Source of the DNA: Tumulicola sp039922955
GTDB taxonomy: Bacteria > Vulcanimicrobiota > Vulcanimicrobiia > Vulcanimicrobiales > Vulcanimicrobiaceae
Direction of reading: 5' to 3'
Assembly (NCBI GenBank): GCA_039922955.1
Contig: JBDTDR010000023.1
Coordinates: forward strand, 1-8,521
Length of the DNA stretch: 8,521 nucleotides
The position numbers and the translations under genes are program-made. The stretch's first letter is position 1. Every line of letters starts with the position of its first letter. This document shows, one piece after another, positions 1-6,113 of the stretch. The notes beneath the pieces are model-generated. The model did no database searches. It had not been told where the DNA came from and worked only from the letters and a program-made list of their open reading frames with translations.

Positions 1-78
1 CCGCGGCGGCGCGTCGCCGTGCGCAGCCGCTGCGACGGTTCGGCTCCCGCCGGCATCGACGCCTACGACGAGCGGCAC
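1..78 (-). CDS. BadF/BadG/BcrA/BcrD-type sugar kinase (GlcNAc/MurNAc kinase-like), N-terminal 26 codons only
   Basis: A frame opens at a GTG (78-76) inside the last codons of anmK and stays open to the window edge. It reads MPLVVGVDAGGSRTVAAAAH and continues six more residues. The GVDAGGSRT segment (residues 6-14) matches the phosphate-1 loop of the ASKHA sugar-kinase fold in the form typical of the BadF/BcrA ATPase family, which includes bacterial N-acetylglucosamine kinases and the MurNAc/GlcNAc kinase MurK. A GGAG sequence at 87-84 stands 5 bases before the GTG. The gene overlaps the end of anmK by 16 bases, so it is probably translationally coupled. Directly after nagZ, a hydrolase and anmK, the natural role is phosphorylating GlcNAc (or MurNAc) released by NagZ; this is inferred from context. 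Only 26 residues are visible, so substrate and integrity cannot be judged. Another ASKHA protein such as a glucokinase-like ROK enzyme is less likely but possible. Confidence 0.68.
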   Translation of the reverse strand, partial: MPLVVGVDAGGSRTVAAAAHGDAPPR

Positions 79-1211
79 TCGCGCTCCACGTCGGCTAAGA
101 GACGTTGCAGTTCGTATGGAGCGATCGCTCCAAGGGGCACCGCACGCGCAGCCCCCGTCGCACGCGGAACGTTTGACGCCCTTCCACGAAGCGTTTCATA
201 GCCGAGCACCGCAAAGGCCACGGCCTCCTTTGCTTCTGCTGGAATGCCCATCGCGTCCGACGTTTCGACGCGGGCCGGCGAAAGCCGTGCGGCGATGCGC
301 GAAATGAGGTGCCGGTTGCGCGCTCCGCCGCCGCTCACGATCACGCGCGCCGCAGCAAATCCCGCGGCATCCACCGCCGCCGCGACCGAAACGGCCGTCA
401 GCTCCGCCAGCGTCGCTAGGCCGTCTTCGAGGCGTAGCTGCGACAGCCGTTCGCTATGACGCGCCAGAAACTGCACGCCGAACCGTTCGCGTCCGGTGGT
501 TTTGGGCGGTGCTTGCGCAAAGTAACCGTCGGCAAACATCGCTGCGAGTAACTCCGAATCGACGGTCCCGGCCGCCGCCAGCGCGCCGTCCCGATCGATC
601 GTCCGTGCGCCGCTCGTGCGCTCGCGAACGAATGCGTCGAGCAACATGTTGCCGGGCCCGGTGTCGAACGCCACGATCTCCGAACCGCCGGACTTTGGTA
701 AAAGGCTCAGGTTGGCGATCCCGCCGAGATTGAGGGCGACGCGGTCTTCCTGCGAGCTCGCGAAGAGCAGCGCGTCAACGTGCGGCACGAGCGGCGCTCC
801 GTGGCCGCCGGCGGCGCAATCGGCGCTGCGAAAATCGAAACAAACCGTTGCGCGCACGCTTTCGCGGATCGCAAACGGGTCGCCGAGCTGCAGGGTCACT
901 TGACGCGAACCGTCGTGCCACGCCGTTTGTCCGTGCGAAGCAACGTAACCGACTCGAGCGGATCCGGCGATCGCGTGGGCCGCGCCCGCGAACGCTCGCC
1001 CGAGGGCGTGATGCAGCGCCGCAACGACGGCGACGCTGCCGTCGTTGGGCGGAAGCGCGGCCCGAAGTGCCCGCAGGAGATCGGCATCGAACCCAAAGGT
1101 TTCGAACCGCCGCAGCTCGAGTGCGTAGCCTTCGCCGCGCGGAAGGATGCCGACCAACGCCGCGTCGATTCCGTCCAGCGACGTGCCGCTCATCAAGCCG
1201 ATCGCGTTCAC
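63..1211 (-). CDS. anmK: Anhydro-N-acetylmuramic acid kinase AnmK
   Basis: AnmK hydrolyses the 1,6-anhydro ring of anhydro-MurNAc and phosphorylates it with ATP to MurNAc-6-phosphate in the cytoplasm, a step in recycling murein cut by lytic transglycosylases. The 382-residue protein is close to the roughly 370 residues usual for the family. Visible motifs in order: GLMSGTSLDGID (5-16, phosphate-binding loop), SHGQT (92-96), CFDFRSADCAAGGHGAPLVP (124-143), NLGGIANLS (161-169), FDTGPGN (182-188; D183 aligns with the known catalytic aspartate), KTTGRERFG (237-245) and the adenosine-site SGGGARN (293-299). The chosen start is GTG at 1211, because the conserved N-terminus begins immediately there and GGAGG lies 4 bases upstream; the frame is open further upstream to 1658 but lacks family sequence. 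The start overlaps the stop of the serine hydrolase as GTGA. All key residues appear intact. MurQ, which would use the product, is not in the window. Confidence 0.97.
   Translation of the reverse strand: MNAIGLMSGTSLDGIDAALVGILPRGEGYALELRRFETFGFDADLLRALRAALPPNDGSVAVVAALHHALGRAFAGAAHAIAGSARVGYVASHGQTAWHDGSRQVTLQLGDPFAIRESVRATVCFDFRSADCAAGGHGAPLVPHVDALLFASSQEDRVALNLGGIANLSLLPKSGGSEIVAFDTGPGNMLLDAFVRERTSGARTIDRDGALAAAGTVDSELLAAMFADGYFAQAPPKTTGRERFGVQFLARHSERLSQLRLEDGLATLAELTAVSVAAAVDAAGFAAARVIVSGGGARNRHLISRIAARLSPARVETSDAMGIPAEAKEAVAFAVLGYETLRGRASNVPRATGAARAVPLGAIAPYELQRLLADVERECRSS
84..87 (-). promoter_or_regulatory. Ribosome binding site of the clipped sugar kinase gene
   Basis: The minus strand reads GGAG with 5 bases to the GTG at 78, inside the last codons of anmK. 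It supports the call that a new gene starts there. Confidence 0.55.
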
Positions 1212-2254
1212 CGCGCCTCCATCCCTAAAGCCTCGATGGCTGCCTCGAAAAAAGCCGCTCGAATCGCGCGCGTATCGCTTCGTCCGAAGTACAACGAGTT
1301 GGTAAGCAGTACGCCCTGTACGTCGCGCGCCGGGTCGGCCCAGACGCACGTTCCGACGAAGCCGGTGTGGCCGAAGCTCGTCGCATCCATCCAGCGGCCG
1401 CACGAATTCTCGTCGCTCGTTTTGAGCGCCCAGCCGAGTCCGCGTCGCAATACCGGATCGGCGGCCTGTTCGCGCACGGCCTCGCGCGCGGACGCGGGCG
1501 ACAGCAGCCGGCCGGAGCGCCCGCGCAGCGGTCCAAGATACGTGTCGGCCAGCGCCGCAACGTCGGCTGCCGTCCCAAAGAGGCCCGCGTGCCCCGCGAC
1601 GCCGCCCATCAGATAGGCCTTCTCGTCGTGGACGAATCCCTGCACGCGACCACGCCAATCGTCGTCTTCGGTTGCGGGGATCGCGAGACGCGTCGCGACG
1701 CGCGGCCGAAACCCGAGCGTCCGGGATGCGAACGTTTCGCGCGTTAGGGCGCTAAGGCCAGTTCCGGCGACCCGCGCGATCAGCGTACCGAGCGCGATGA
1801 AACCGAGGTCGCTGTAGATGACGCGCTCTCCCGGCGGCGCGACCAGGTCGCGTTCGAGCGCGAAGCGTTCGACGTTCTCGCCGAGAATCGTTCGATAGTC
1901 CGCGCCGGAGTTCATACCCGACGTATGCGCGAGCAGCATGCGGGTAGTGATCGCCTCGTGCGGTGTATTCTTCCACTCCGAAACGACCGCGGCGGCCGGT
2001 TCGTCGAGGCGCAGCGTGCCGGCGGCGACCAGCCGCAGCGCGAGGGTCGCTACGAACAGCTTCGTGAGCGATGCGAGATCGAATCGCGTGTCGGCGTAGA
2101 CCGGACGCGCGAGCGCTTCGAGGCGCGTCGTTCCGTACGCGCGTTCGAAAACGACGCGCCCGCCGGATTCGATGCGAGCGACCGCTCCGGTGAAATCTAC
2201 GCCGCATGCCCCGCGCAGCACGCGCTCGACGCCGCCGAACCGTTCGACCCTCAC
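1208..2254 (-). CDS. Beta-lactamase-family serine hydrolase, possible AmiE-like muropeptide amidase
   Basis: This 348-residue protein has the serine beta-lactamase/DD-peptidase fold signature (Pfam Beta-lactamase family, as in class C enzymes, EstB-type esterases and DD-peptidases). The nucleophile motif is SLTK (62-65), followed by LLAHTSG (107-113), the tyrosine motif YSD (147-149, in place of YxN), GHAGLFGTA (221-229) and GHTGFVGT (295-302), where HTG replaces the classical KTG triad. No signal peptide is visible, so it is probably cytoplasmic and unlikely to be a resistance beta-lactamase. The GTG start at 2254 overlaps the nagZ stop as GTGA, and a strong GGAGGT lies 6 bases upstream. In Bacillus subtilis a beta-lactamase-family protein, AmiE, is encoded beside NagZ and removes the stem peptide from MurNAc-peptide. 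The position here between nagZ and anmK suggests the same job on MurNAc- or anhydro-MurNAc-peptides. Fold assignment is secure; the amidase role is inference. An esterase or peptidase acting on stem peptides is the main alternative. Confidence 0.9.
   Translation of the reverse strand: MRVERFGGVERVLRGACGVDFTGAVARIESGGRVVFERAYGTTRLEALARPVYADTRFDLASLTKLFVATLALRLVAAGTLRLDEPAAAVVSEWKNTPHEAITTRMLLAHTSGMNSGADYRTILGENVERFALERDLVAPPGERVIYSDLGFIALGTLIARVAGTGLSALTRETFASRTLGFRPRVATRLAIPATEDDDWRGRVQGFVHDEKAYLMGGVAGHAGLFGTAADVAALADTYLGPLRGRSGRLLSPASAREAVREQAADPVLRRGLGWALKTSDENSCGRWMDATSFGHTGFVGTCVWADPARDVQGVLLTNSLYFGRSDTRAIRAAFFEAAIEALGMEAR
1216..1220 (-). promoter_or_regulatory. Ribosome binding site of anmK
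   Basis: The minus strand reads GGAGG with 4 bases to the GTG at 1211. It lies in the last codons of the serine hydrolase gene and, with the GTGA stop/start overlap, supports translational coupling. The spacing is short. Confidence 0.65.
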
Positions 2255-3750
2255 AGCGCGACCTCCACCGGCAATCGCCCCTCGGGCGGGCTGCCCCCGA
2301 AGAGCACGTCGGCCAGGCCGCCGATCGCGGCGGGGTCGTCGCCGTAGGCGGCCAGTACGTGCCGGGCGCTCGAAAAAAGCGCCAGATCGAACGGCTCGAG
2401 CATTGACACCACGACTGCGTCGGCATAGAGGTCAACGATTCGCGCAATCGCTCGCGCCTGTTGGGGATGCAGATGCGCGCGTCGCGCAAGCAGCAGCGGC
2501 CGACGGCCGCTGTCGCGCACGGCTTCGAGCGCCGCCGCCAGTTGCGCGTCGTCGGGATCGAGCGGTAGTTCGATCTCCTCGAGCGCCGGGGCTTCGCGGC
2601 GCAGCGACGGGTTTTTTGAAGCGGCGACGTTGATGCCTTCGCTGACTTCCCCGTCGAACGAAATCGCGATTGACGTAAGGGGATCGGCATGCGCGAACCC
2701 GCGCACCGAGGTAATTGCCCGCCGGCCAATCTCCCGGCCGATCCCCGGGTGCGGTGGAAAGGCATCCGGTCGCAGCGGCCGTGCCGCCGACTCGCGCAGA
2801 CGGATTACTCGGGCATACGCTTCCTGGAGTCGTTGCGACGACAGGCTGCCGTCGCGCACGGCCCGTTCGATGGCGTCCGCGATCTCCTGCGCGAGCGCGA
2901 CGCTATGGCTGACCGTCAGCAGATCCGCACCCGCAACCAGCGCCGACACCGCACTCGATACCACGTCGCCGTGCTCGGCGACGGCGGCCATTTGCAGACA
3001 ATCCGTGACGAAGACGCCGCCGAACCCCAGTTCGCCGCGCAGAAGGTCGGTGGCGATCCGGCGAGACAACGTCGCGGGGCGGTTTGCGTCAAAAGCGCGC
3101 GCGACCGCGTGCGTACCCATGATCGCGGGCGCCTGACGAGCCACCGTGGCAAACGGAACCAGGTCGCGCCGGCGCAGCGTCGACGCGTCTAGATCGATAA
3201 CGGGCAACGCCGCGTGTGAATCTACCGGCGTCGCACCGTGACCGGGAAAGTGTTTGTAGCACGGGAGCACGCCGCCCCGCGTAAGCCCGGCCCCGAACGC
3301 CGCACCCAAGGCGGCAACCGCCTGCGGGCCGGATCCCAGCGAACGCGTGCCGATCACCGTGTTTTCGGGGTAGCGTGCCAGATCGAGCACGGGCGCGAAA
3401 TTCAGCGTGCAGCCGGCGCGACGAAGGTCGAACGCCGTTTGCTCGCCGGCGCGGCCGGCGAGTTCGAGGTCGTTGACGGCGCCGAGCGCCATCATCGACG
3501 GCATCCGTTCTACGCCCTGGCGCAAACGCGCGACGCGGCCACCTTCTTGATCGACCGCGACCAGCGGCATCACCTCGCCGTTGCCGCACCGCGCGCGCAG
3601 GGCGTCGGTGAGCGCCCGCACCGCTTCGAGCGACGCGGCGTTGCGCGCGAACAGCACGTAGCCTCCGAAGCGCGGCAGATCCGGATCGAGCGCCGCGTCG
3701 TCGAAACCTGCCGCAATGACTCCGCGCGCCCACGCGCCGATCTCCTTCAC
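2251..3750 (-). CDS. nagZ: Beta-N-acetylglucosaminidase, glycoside hydrolase family 3 (two-domain NagZ-like)
   Basis: NagZ removes the non-reducing GlcNAc from GlcNAc-(anhydro)MurNAc muropeptides. The 499-residue protein has an N-terminal TIM barrel (about 1-330) with DQEGGRVARL (67-76), the sugar-binding KHFPGHG (166-172), and the loop VDSH (176-179), whose D177/H179 pair is the Asp-His acid/base dyad characteristic of NagZ rather than other GH3 enzymes. The nucleophile is D250 in VFVTDCLQM. After residue 350 comes a second alpha/beta domain of about 150 residues ending in GRLPVEV, the usual end of a GH3 C-terminal domain. This is the two-domain, Bacillus-like layout; the proteobacterial enzyme has one domain of about 340 residues. 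There is no signal peptide, so action on imported fragments in the cytoplasm is expected. The GTG start at 3750 overlaps the ABC ATPase stop as GTGA; its ribosome site is weak, so translation may depend on coupling. All catalytic residues are present. Confidence 0.95.
   Translation of the reverse strand: MKEIGAWARGVIAAGFDDAALDPDLPRFGGYVLFARNAASLEAVRALTDALRARCGNGEVMPLVAVDQEGGRVARLRQGVERMPSMMALGAVNDLELAGRAGEQTAFDLRRAGCTLNFAPVLDLARYPENTVIGTRSLGSGPQAVAALGAAFGAGLTRGGVLPCYKHFPGHGATPVDSHAALPVIDLDASTLRRRDLVPFATVARQAPAIMGTHAVARAFDANRPATLSRRIATDLLRGELGFGGVFVTDCLQMAAVAEHGDVVSSAVSALVAGADLLTVSHSVALAQEIADAIERAVRDGSLSSQRLQEAYARVIRLRESAARPLRPDAFPPHPGIGREIGRRAITSVRGFAHADPLTSIAISFDGEVSEGINVAASKNPSLRREAPALEEIELPLDPDDAQLAAALEAVRDSGRRPLLLARRAHLHPQQARAIARIVDLYADAVVVSMLEPFDLALFSSARHVLAAYGDDPAAIGGLADVLFGGSPPEGRLPVEVAL
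2261..2266 (-). promoter_or_regulatory. Ribosome binding site of the serine hydrolase
   Basis: The minus strand reads GGAGGT with 6 bases to the GTG at 2254. This is the strongest Shine-Dalgarno in the operon, and it lies within the last codons of nagZ. It fixes the GTG start. Confidence 0.8.
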
Positions 3751-4724
3751 GCCACCGCTATTCCCGAAACTCGATCGAAACGGCGCACGAATTCGGGCGG
3801 CAAATCGAGCGCGACGACGTCGTTCGCGCGTAGCCCAAGGCCGGCCGGAACCCGCACGGTAAGATCTCCGCGCGGCGTTTCGACGAGAACGTATGCGTCG
3901 GCCCCGGTCGATTCGCGGCGCACGATCCGGCCGCGTAGCGGCCCTTCGGCGACGAGGCGCACGTGCTCCGGGCGAATTCCGACGACGATTTGCTCGCTGT
4001 CGGGCAGAAGATTCATCGGACGCTCCCCTAAGAAGCGCGCGACGCCGATCGTTCGCGGGGCGTCGTAGACGCGCTGAGGGTCACCCGCATCCTCGATGCG
4101 CCCATTGACGAGCACGGCCAGCTCGTCCCCAACGCCCATCGCTTCCGCGTGGTCGTGCGTAACGTACACGATCGGACCCGGAAAACGCTCGCGAACGCCG
4201 ATGACCTCGTCGCGTACGGATCGGCGCAGCGACGGATCGAGATGCGCGAGAGGTTCGTCCATCAGCAAGGCCTTCGGGTCCGAGAGCAGCGCGCGCGCCA
4301 TCGATGCACGCTGCCGCTCCCCGCCGGAGAGTTCGCGCGGACGACGAGCGAGCAACGCGGCAATGTGGAGCGCCGCGGCCGTCTCCGCGACGTACGCATC
4401 GGCGTCGGGCGCTTGCGAGCGTAACGCAAAACGGAGGTTCGCTTGCACGGTCATGTTCGCAAAGAGTGCGTCGTCCTGAAAGACGAGTGCGATTCGCCGA
4501 GCTTGGGGCGAACGTCCGGCAATGCTCCGCCCGTCGAGAACGACGTCGCCGCCATCGAGATGCTGCAGTCCCGCGATGGCTCGCAGCAGCGTCGTCTTGC
4601 CCGCGCCCGACGGACCCACGACGGCGAGCGTGCGGCCGGAAGAAACGGCGATCGAAACGCCGTCCAGCGCGTGCCGGTCGTCGTTTCGATACGACACGAT
4701 GAGATCGTGCGTTGAGAGCGTCAC
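3747..4724 (-). CDS. ABC transporter ATP-binding protein, MalK/UgpC/MsmX (sugar importer) type
   Basis: This is an ATPase subunit of an ABC importer. The 325-residue sequence has Walker A GPSGAGKT (37-44), the Q-loop at Q83 in VFQDD, the signature LSGGERQ (132-138), Walker B ALLMDEP (152-158) and the switch histidine H190 in VTHDHAEAM. A C-terminal TOBE regulatory domain follows from about residue 240, with the hallmark GIRPEHV (249-255). That arrangement, including VYDAPRT before the TOBE part, is typical of carbohydrate importers such as MalK, UgpC and the shared ATPase MsmX, and also of some Fe/polyamine/spermidine importers. No permease or substrate-binding gene is in the window, so it may serve transporters encoded elsewhere. 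Next to nagZ and anmK, a role in taking up amino-sugars or muropeptides is plausible but inferred. The GTG start (4724) lies 9 bases after the MBL/cupin stop, with only a weak GGGAA upstream. Confidence 0.93.
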   Translation of the reverse strand: MTLSTHDLIVSYRNDDRHALDGVSIAVSSGRTLAVVGPSGAGKTTLLRAIAGLQHLDGGDVVLDGRSIAGRSPQARRIALVFQDDALFANMTVQANLRFALRSQAPDADAYVAETAAALHIAALLARRPRELSGGERQRASMARALLSDPKALLMDEPLAHLDPSLRRSVRDEVIGVRERFPGPIVYVTHDHAEAMGVGDELAVLVNGRIEDAGDPQRVYDAPRTIGVARFLGERPMNLLPDSEQIVVGIRPEHVRLVAEGPLRGRIVRRESTGADAYVLVETPRGDLTVRVPAGLGLRANDVVALDLPPEFVRRFDRVSGIAVA

Positions 4725-4733
4725 GCGTTCCCG

Positions 4734-5795
4734 TCATTCCCCGTCGTAGTAGTCGAGACGGTCCACCCGCACCCGCAAGCCACGGCGGCGAAGCCCGAGC
4801 TTTTGCGAGTCGGGATAATAGGCAACCTCGTCGAGGTCGTCCGTCCCGATTAGGATCACCGTGCACGGCGAGCCGCTCTCGTTGAGCAACTGATGCGCGC
4901 CGCGGTCGCCGATCGGAAACGCCATGAAGTCCCCCGGCCGCAGACGGAGGTTGCCGCGCAGCGTGCGGATCGTCGGCTCGCCCTTGGCGACGTAGAACGC
5001 TTCTTCTTCTTTGTCGTGCGCGTGAAGCGGGCAAAAACGTGCGCCGGGCGGGAGGTCCACCGCGCAATACCCGAGCTTGCGAGCACCGACGAGCAATCCA
5101 ATTTCGCCGTATTCGCCGCGATAACGGCCGCCGGCGTCATCGAACGATTCCCATTCCAGCTCGTCGAGATTGATCCGGTTGACGGCCGGCCCGCCGCGCG
5201 CCTCCAAGAGTTTCGCCATCGCGTCGTCGACGCCGGCGAAGAGCGGCGCACCGTCGCCGAGCAGCAACGCCTTCGGCAAGAGACTCCACAGCCGGCGCAG
5301 CGATACGGCCAGCGCCTGCGGATTCGCGAGCTTTTCGTCGGAAAGAAACGAAAGCGCGCCGGCCGGCGCACCGAGCATCGCATCGCCGACGACCGCCGTG
5401 CCGCAGCCGGGCAGAAAAAACGCCACCTCTCCCGGCGTTTTGGCACCCTCGAGCGCCAGCGCACGGACGCCCGGCACCACTTCGAGCGGGCCGCATTCGA
5501 AAACCTCATCGACCTTCAGATCGAAACGTGCGGCTTCCCCGCGGCTCGCCAAGATGCGCGCGCCAAAGCGGTCGCGCATGGCCGCCGCACCCCGTGCGTG
5601 ATCGCGATTGGTCAGCAGGATCGTGGCGACGCCGCCGAGCGCCGCGATTTCGTCTTCCTCGGCCGCATCGAGCGGCAGCGGATCGAACGCCAGGTTTCCC
5701 CCCTCGTGCACGCGCAGGTAGCTCGAAAAGAACATCCTGCGATCCGGCTGCCAGCGCGACCACATGTAAAAACCCGGAATCGCCAGCGTCTGCAC
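4734..5795 (-). CDS. Fusion of a degenerate metallo-beta-lactamase-like domain and a cupin domain
   Basis: This 353-residue protein appears to have two domains. Residues 1-205 resemble a metallo-beta-lactamase fold: TILLTNRDHARG (58-69) sits where the HxHxDH metal motif is expected, KTPGEVAFFLPG (119-130) where the third histidine usually lies, then VVGDAML (135-141) and LLLGDGAP (177-184). By this alignment D65, H66 and D138 survive, while the other histidines are replaced by L61, N63, A118 and D181, so normal dinuclear zinc hydrolysis looks impaired. Residues 230-320 are a cupin_2 barrel with the metal motif HAH (258-260) plus E265, and G288..P294..G296..H301..N305 as the second motif; its metal ligands look complete. 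The tail includes AYYPDS and DYYDGE. The start is GTG at 5795, because AAGGAG lies 7 bases upstream and the upstream gene ends as TAGTG. The open frame extends to 6248 but has no family sequence there. Substrate is unknown; a sugar- or metal-sensing/isomerising role would be speculation. Confidence 0.8.
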   Translation of the reverse strand: MQTLAIPGFYMWSRWQPDRRMFFSSYLRVHEGGNLAFDPLPLDAAEEDEIAALGGVATILLTNRDHARGAAAMRDRFGARILASRGEAARFDLKVDEVFECGPLEVVPGVRALALEGAKTPGEVAFFLPGCGTAVVGDAMLGAPAGALSFLSDEKLANPQALAVSLRRLWSLLPKALLLGDGAPLFAGVDDAMAKLLEARGGPAVNRINLDELEWESFDDAGGRYRGEYGEIGLLVGARKLGYCAVDLPPGARFCPLHAHDKEEEAFYVAKGEPTIRTLRGNLRLRPGDFMAFPIGDRGAHQLLNESGSPCTVILIGTDDLDEVAYYPDSQKLGLRRRGLRVRVDRLDYYDGE

Positions 5796-6109
5796 TACGG
5801 CGCTCCTTCGGACGCCGTGAGGCCGAGAAGCGCGCGGTACGCTTCGCGGGCAGAAGCGTCGGCCGTTCGGGCCCGCTCGACGAGCCCGCGCAGCTCGACG
5901 ACCGCCGCGTCGTCGGCCTTTTTCCCGGCGAGCACCAGCCGCAGCGCGACGAGGGTCAAATCCGGGGTGCGCGCACCGAGCAGCCGCATGCCCTCGAAGA
6001 ATGGCGCGACCGCTTGGCTTGCCGGGCCCGACTCGAGCAGGCAGCGGACGACGTGCGCTTTTGCCGGCGACCCGTCGAGAAGGTAGTGGTCGAGTAACTC
6101 GAAGTTCAT
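5795..6109 (-). CDS. Small hypothetical protein (104 aa), first gene of the operon
   Basis: I do not recognise a family. The sequence begins MNFELLDHYLLDGSPAKAHV and reads as a compact, soluble, mostly helical protein rich in Ala and Leu, with no signal peptide, membrane segment, cysteine pair or nucleic-acid-binding motif that I can see. Alternating hydrophobic and charged residues over 45-98 suggest two or three amphipathic helices. Its TAG stop shares one base with the GTG of the MBL/cupin gene (TAGTG), and the AAGGAG of that gene lies inside its last codons, so the two are probably co-translated. The ATG at 6109 is chosen because protein-like sequence starts there; the open frame reaches 6544 but that part is a shadow of the plus-strand gene. 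No clear Shine-Dalgarno precedes the ATG, and the start lies 4 bases from the divergent start at 6114. It could be a partner or chaperone of the fusion protein; this is inference only. Confidence 0.65.
   Translation of the reverse strand: MNFELLDHYLLDGSPAKAHVVRCLLESGPASQAVAPFFEGMRLLGARTPDLTLVALRLVLAGKKADDAAVVELRGLVERARTADASAREAYRALLGLTASEGAP
5803..5808 (-). promoter_or_regulatory. Ribosome binding site of the MBL/cupin fusion gene
   Basis: The minus strand reads AAGGAG with 7 bases to the GTG at 5795. It decides the start of the fusion gene against the much longer open frame that continues to 6248. Confidence 0.8.
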
Positions 6110-6113
6110 CGGG
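6110..6113. other. Four-base gap between two divergent start codons
   Basis: The minus-strand ATG (6109-6107) and the plus-strand ATG (6114-6116) face away from each other with four bases between. Promoters and 5' leaders of each direction must therefore lie inside the coding region of the other gene, or the transcripts are leaderless. I found no convincing -35/-10 pair on either strand from about 5980 to 6250. Confidence 0.7.

Noticed and set aside
780..1616. Plus-strand 278-codon open frame opposite anmK and the serine hydrolase
   Set aside because: Its Arg/Ser/Ala-rich composition without motifs is typical of antisense shadows in GC-rich genes; the minus strand carries all conserved residues.
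1212..1658. N-terminal extension of the anmK open frame by 149 codons
   Set aside because: The extension lies inside the well-supported serine hydrolase gene, is Arg/Gly-rich without family similarity, and the family N-terminus starts exactly at GTG 1211 with a ribosome site.
1208..2254. Antibiotic-resistance beta-lactamase
   Set aside because: No signal peptide, YSD and HTG in place of YxN and KTG, and a murein-recycling context argue for a different hydrolase activity.
1752..2765. Minus-strand 337-codon open frame across nagZ and the serine hydrolase
   Set aside because: It is a frame-shifted, Arg-rich shadow; the GH3 and SxxK motifs lie in the other frames.
2251..3750. Possible frameshift or loss of the NagZ C-terminal domain because it is shorter than the Bacillus enzyme
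   Set aside because: The Bacillus protein carries a signal peptide and extra length; here the C-terminal domain runs uninterrupted to the usual GRLPVEV-type ending, so there is no sign of damage.
4893..6086. Plus-strand 397-codon open frame opposite the MBL/cupin gene
   Set aside because: It is Arg-rich, has no recognisable motif, and is antisense to a gene with clear cupin motifs and a ribosome site.
6061..6089. Possible promoter for the plus-strand gene (TTGCCG, 17 bases, TAGTGG)
   Set aside because: The -10 element matches the consensus at only two positions; this is within chance expectation.
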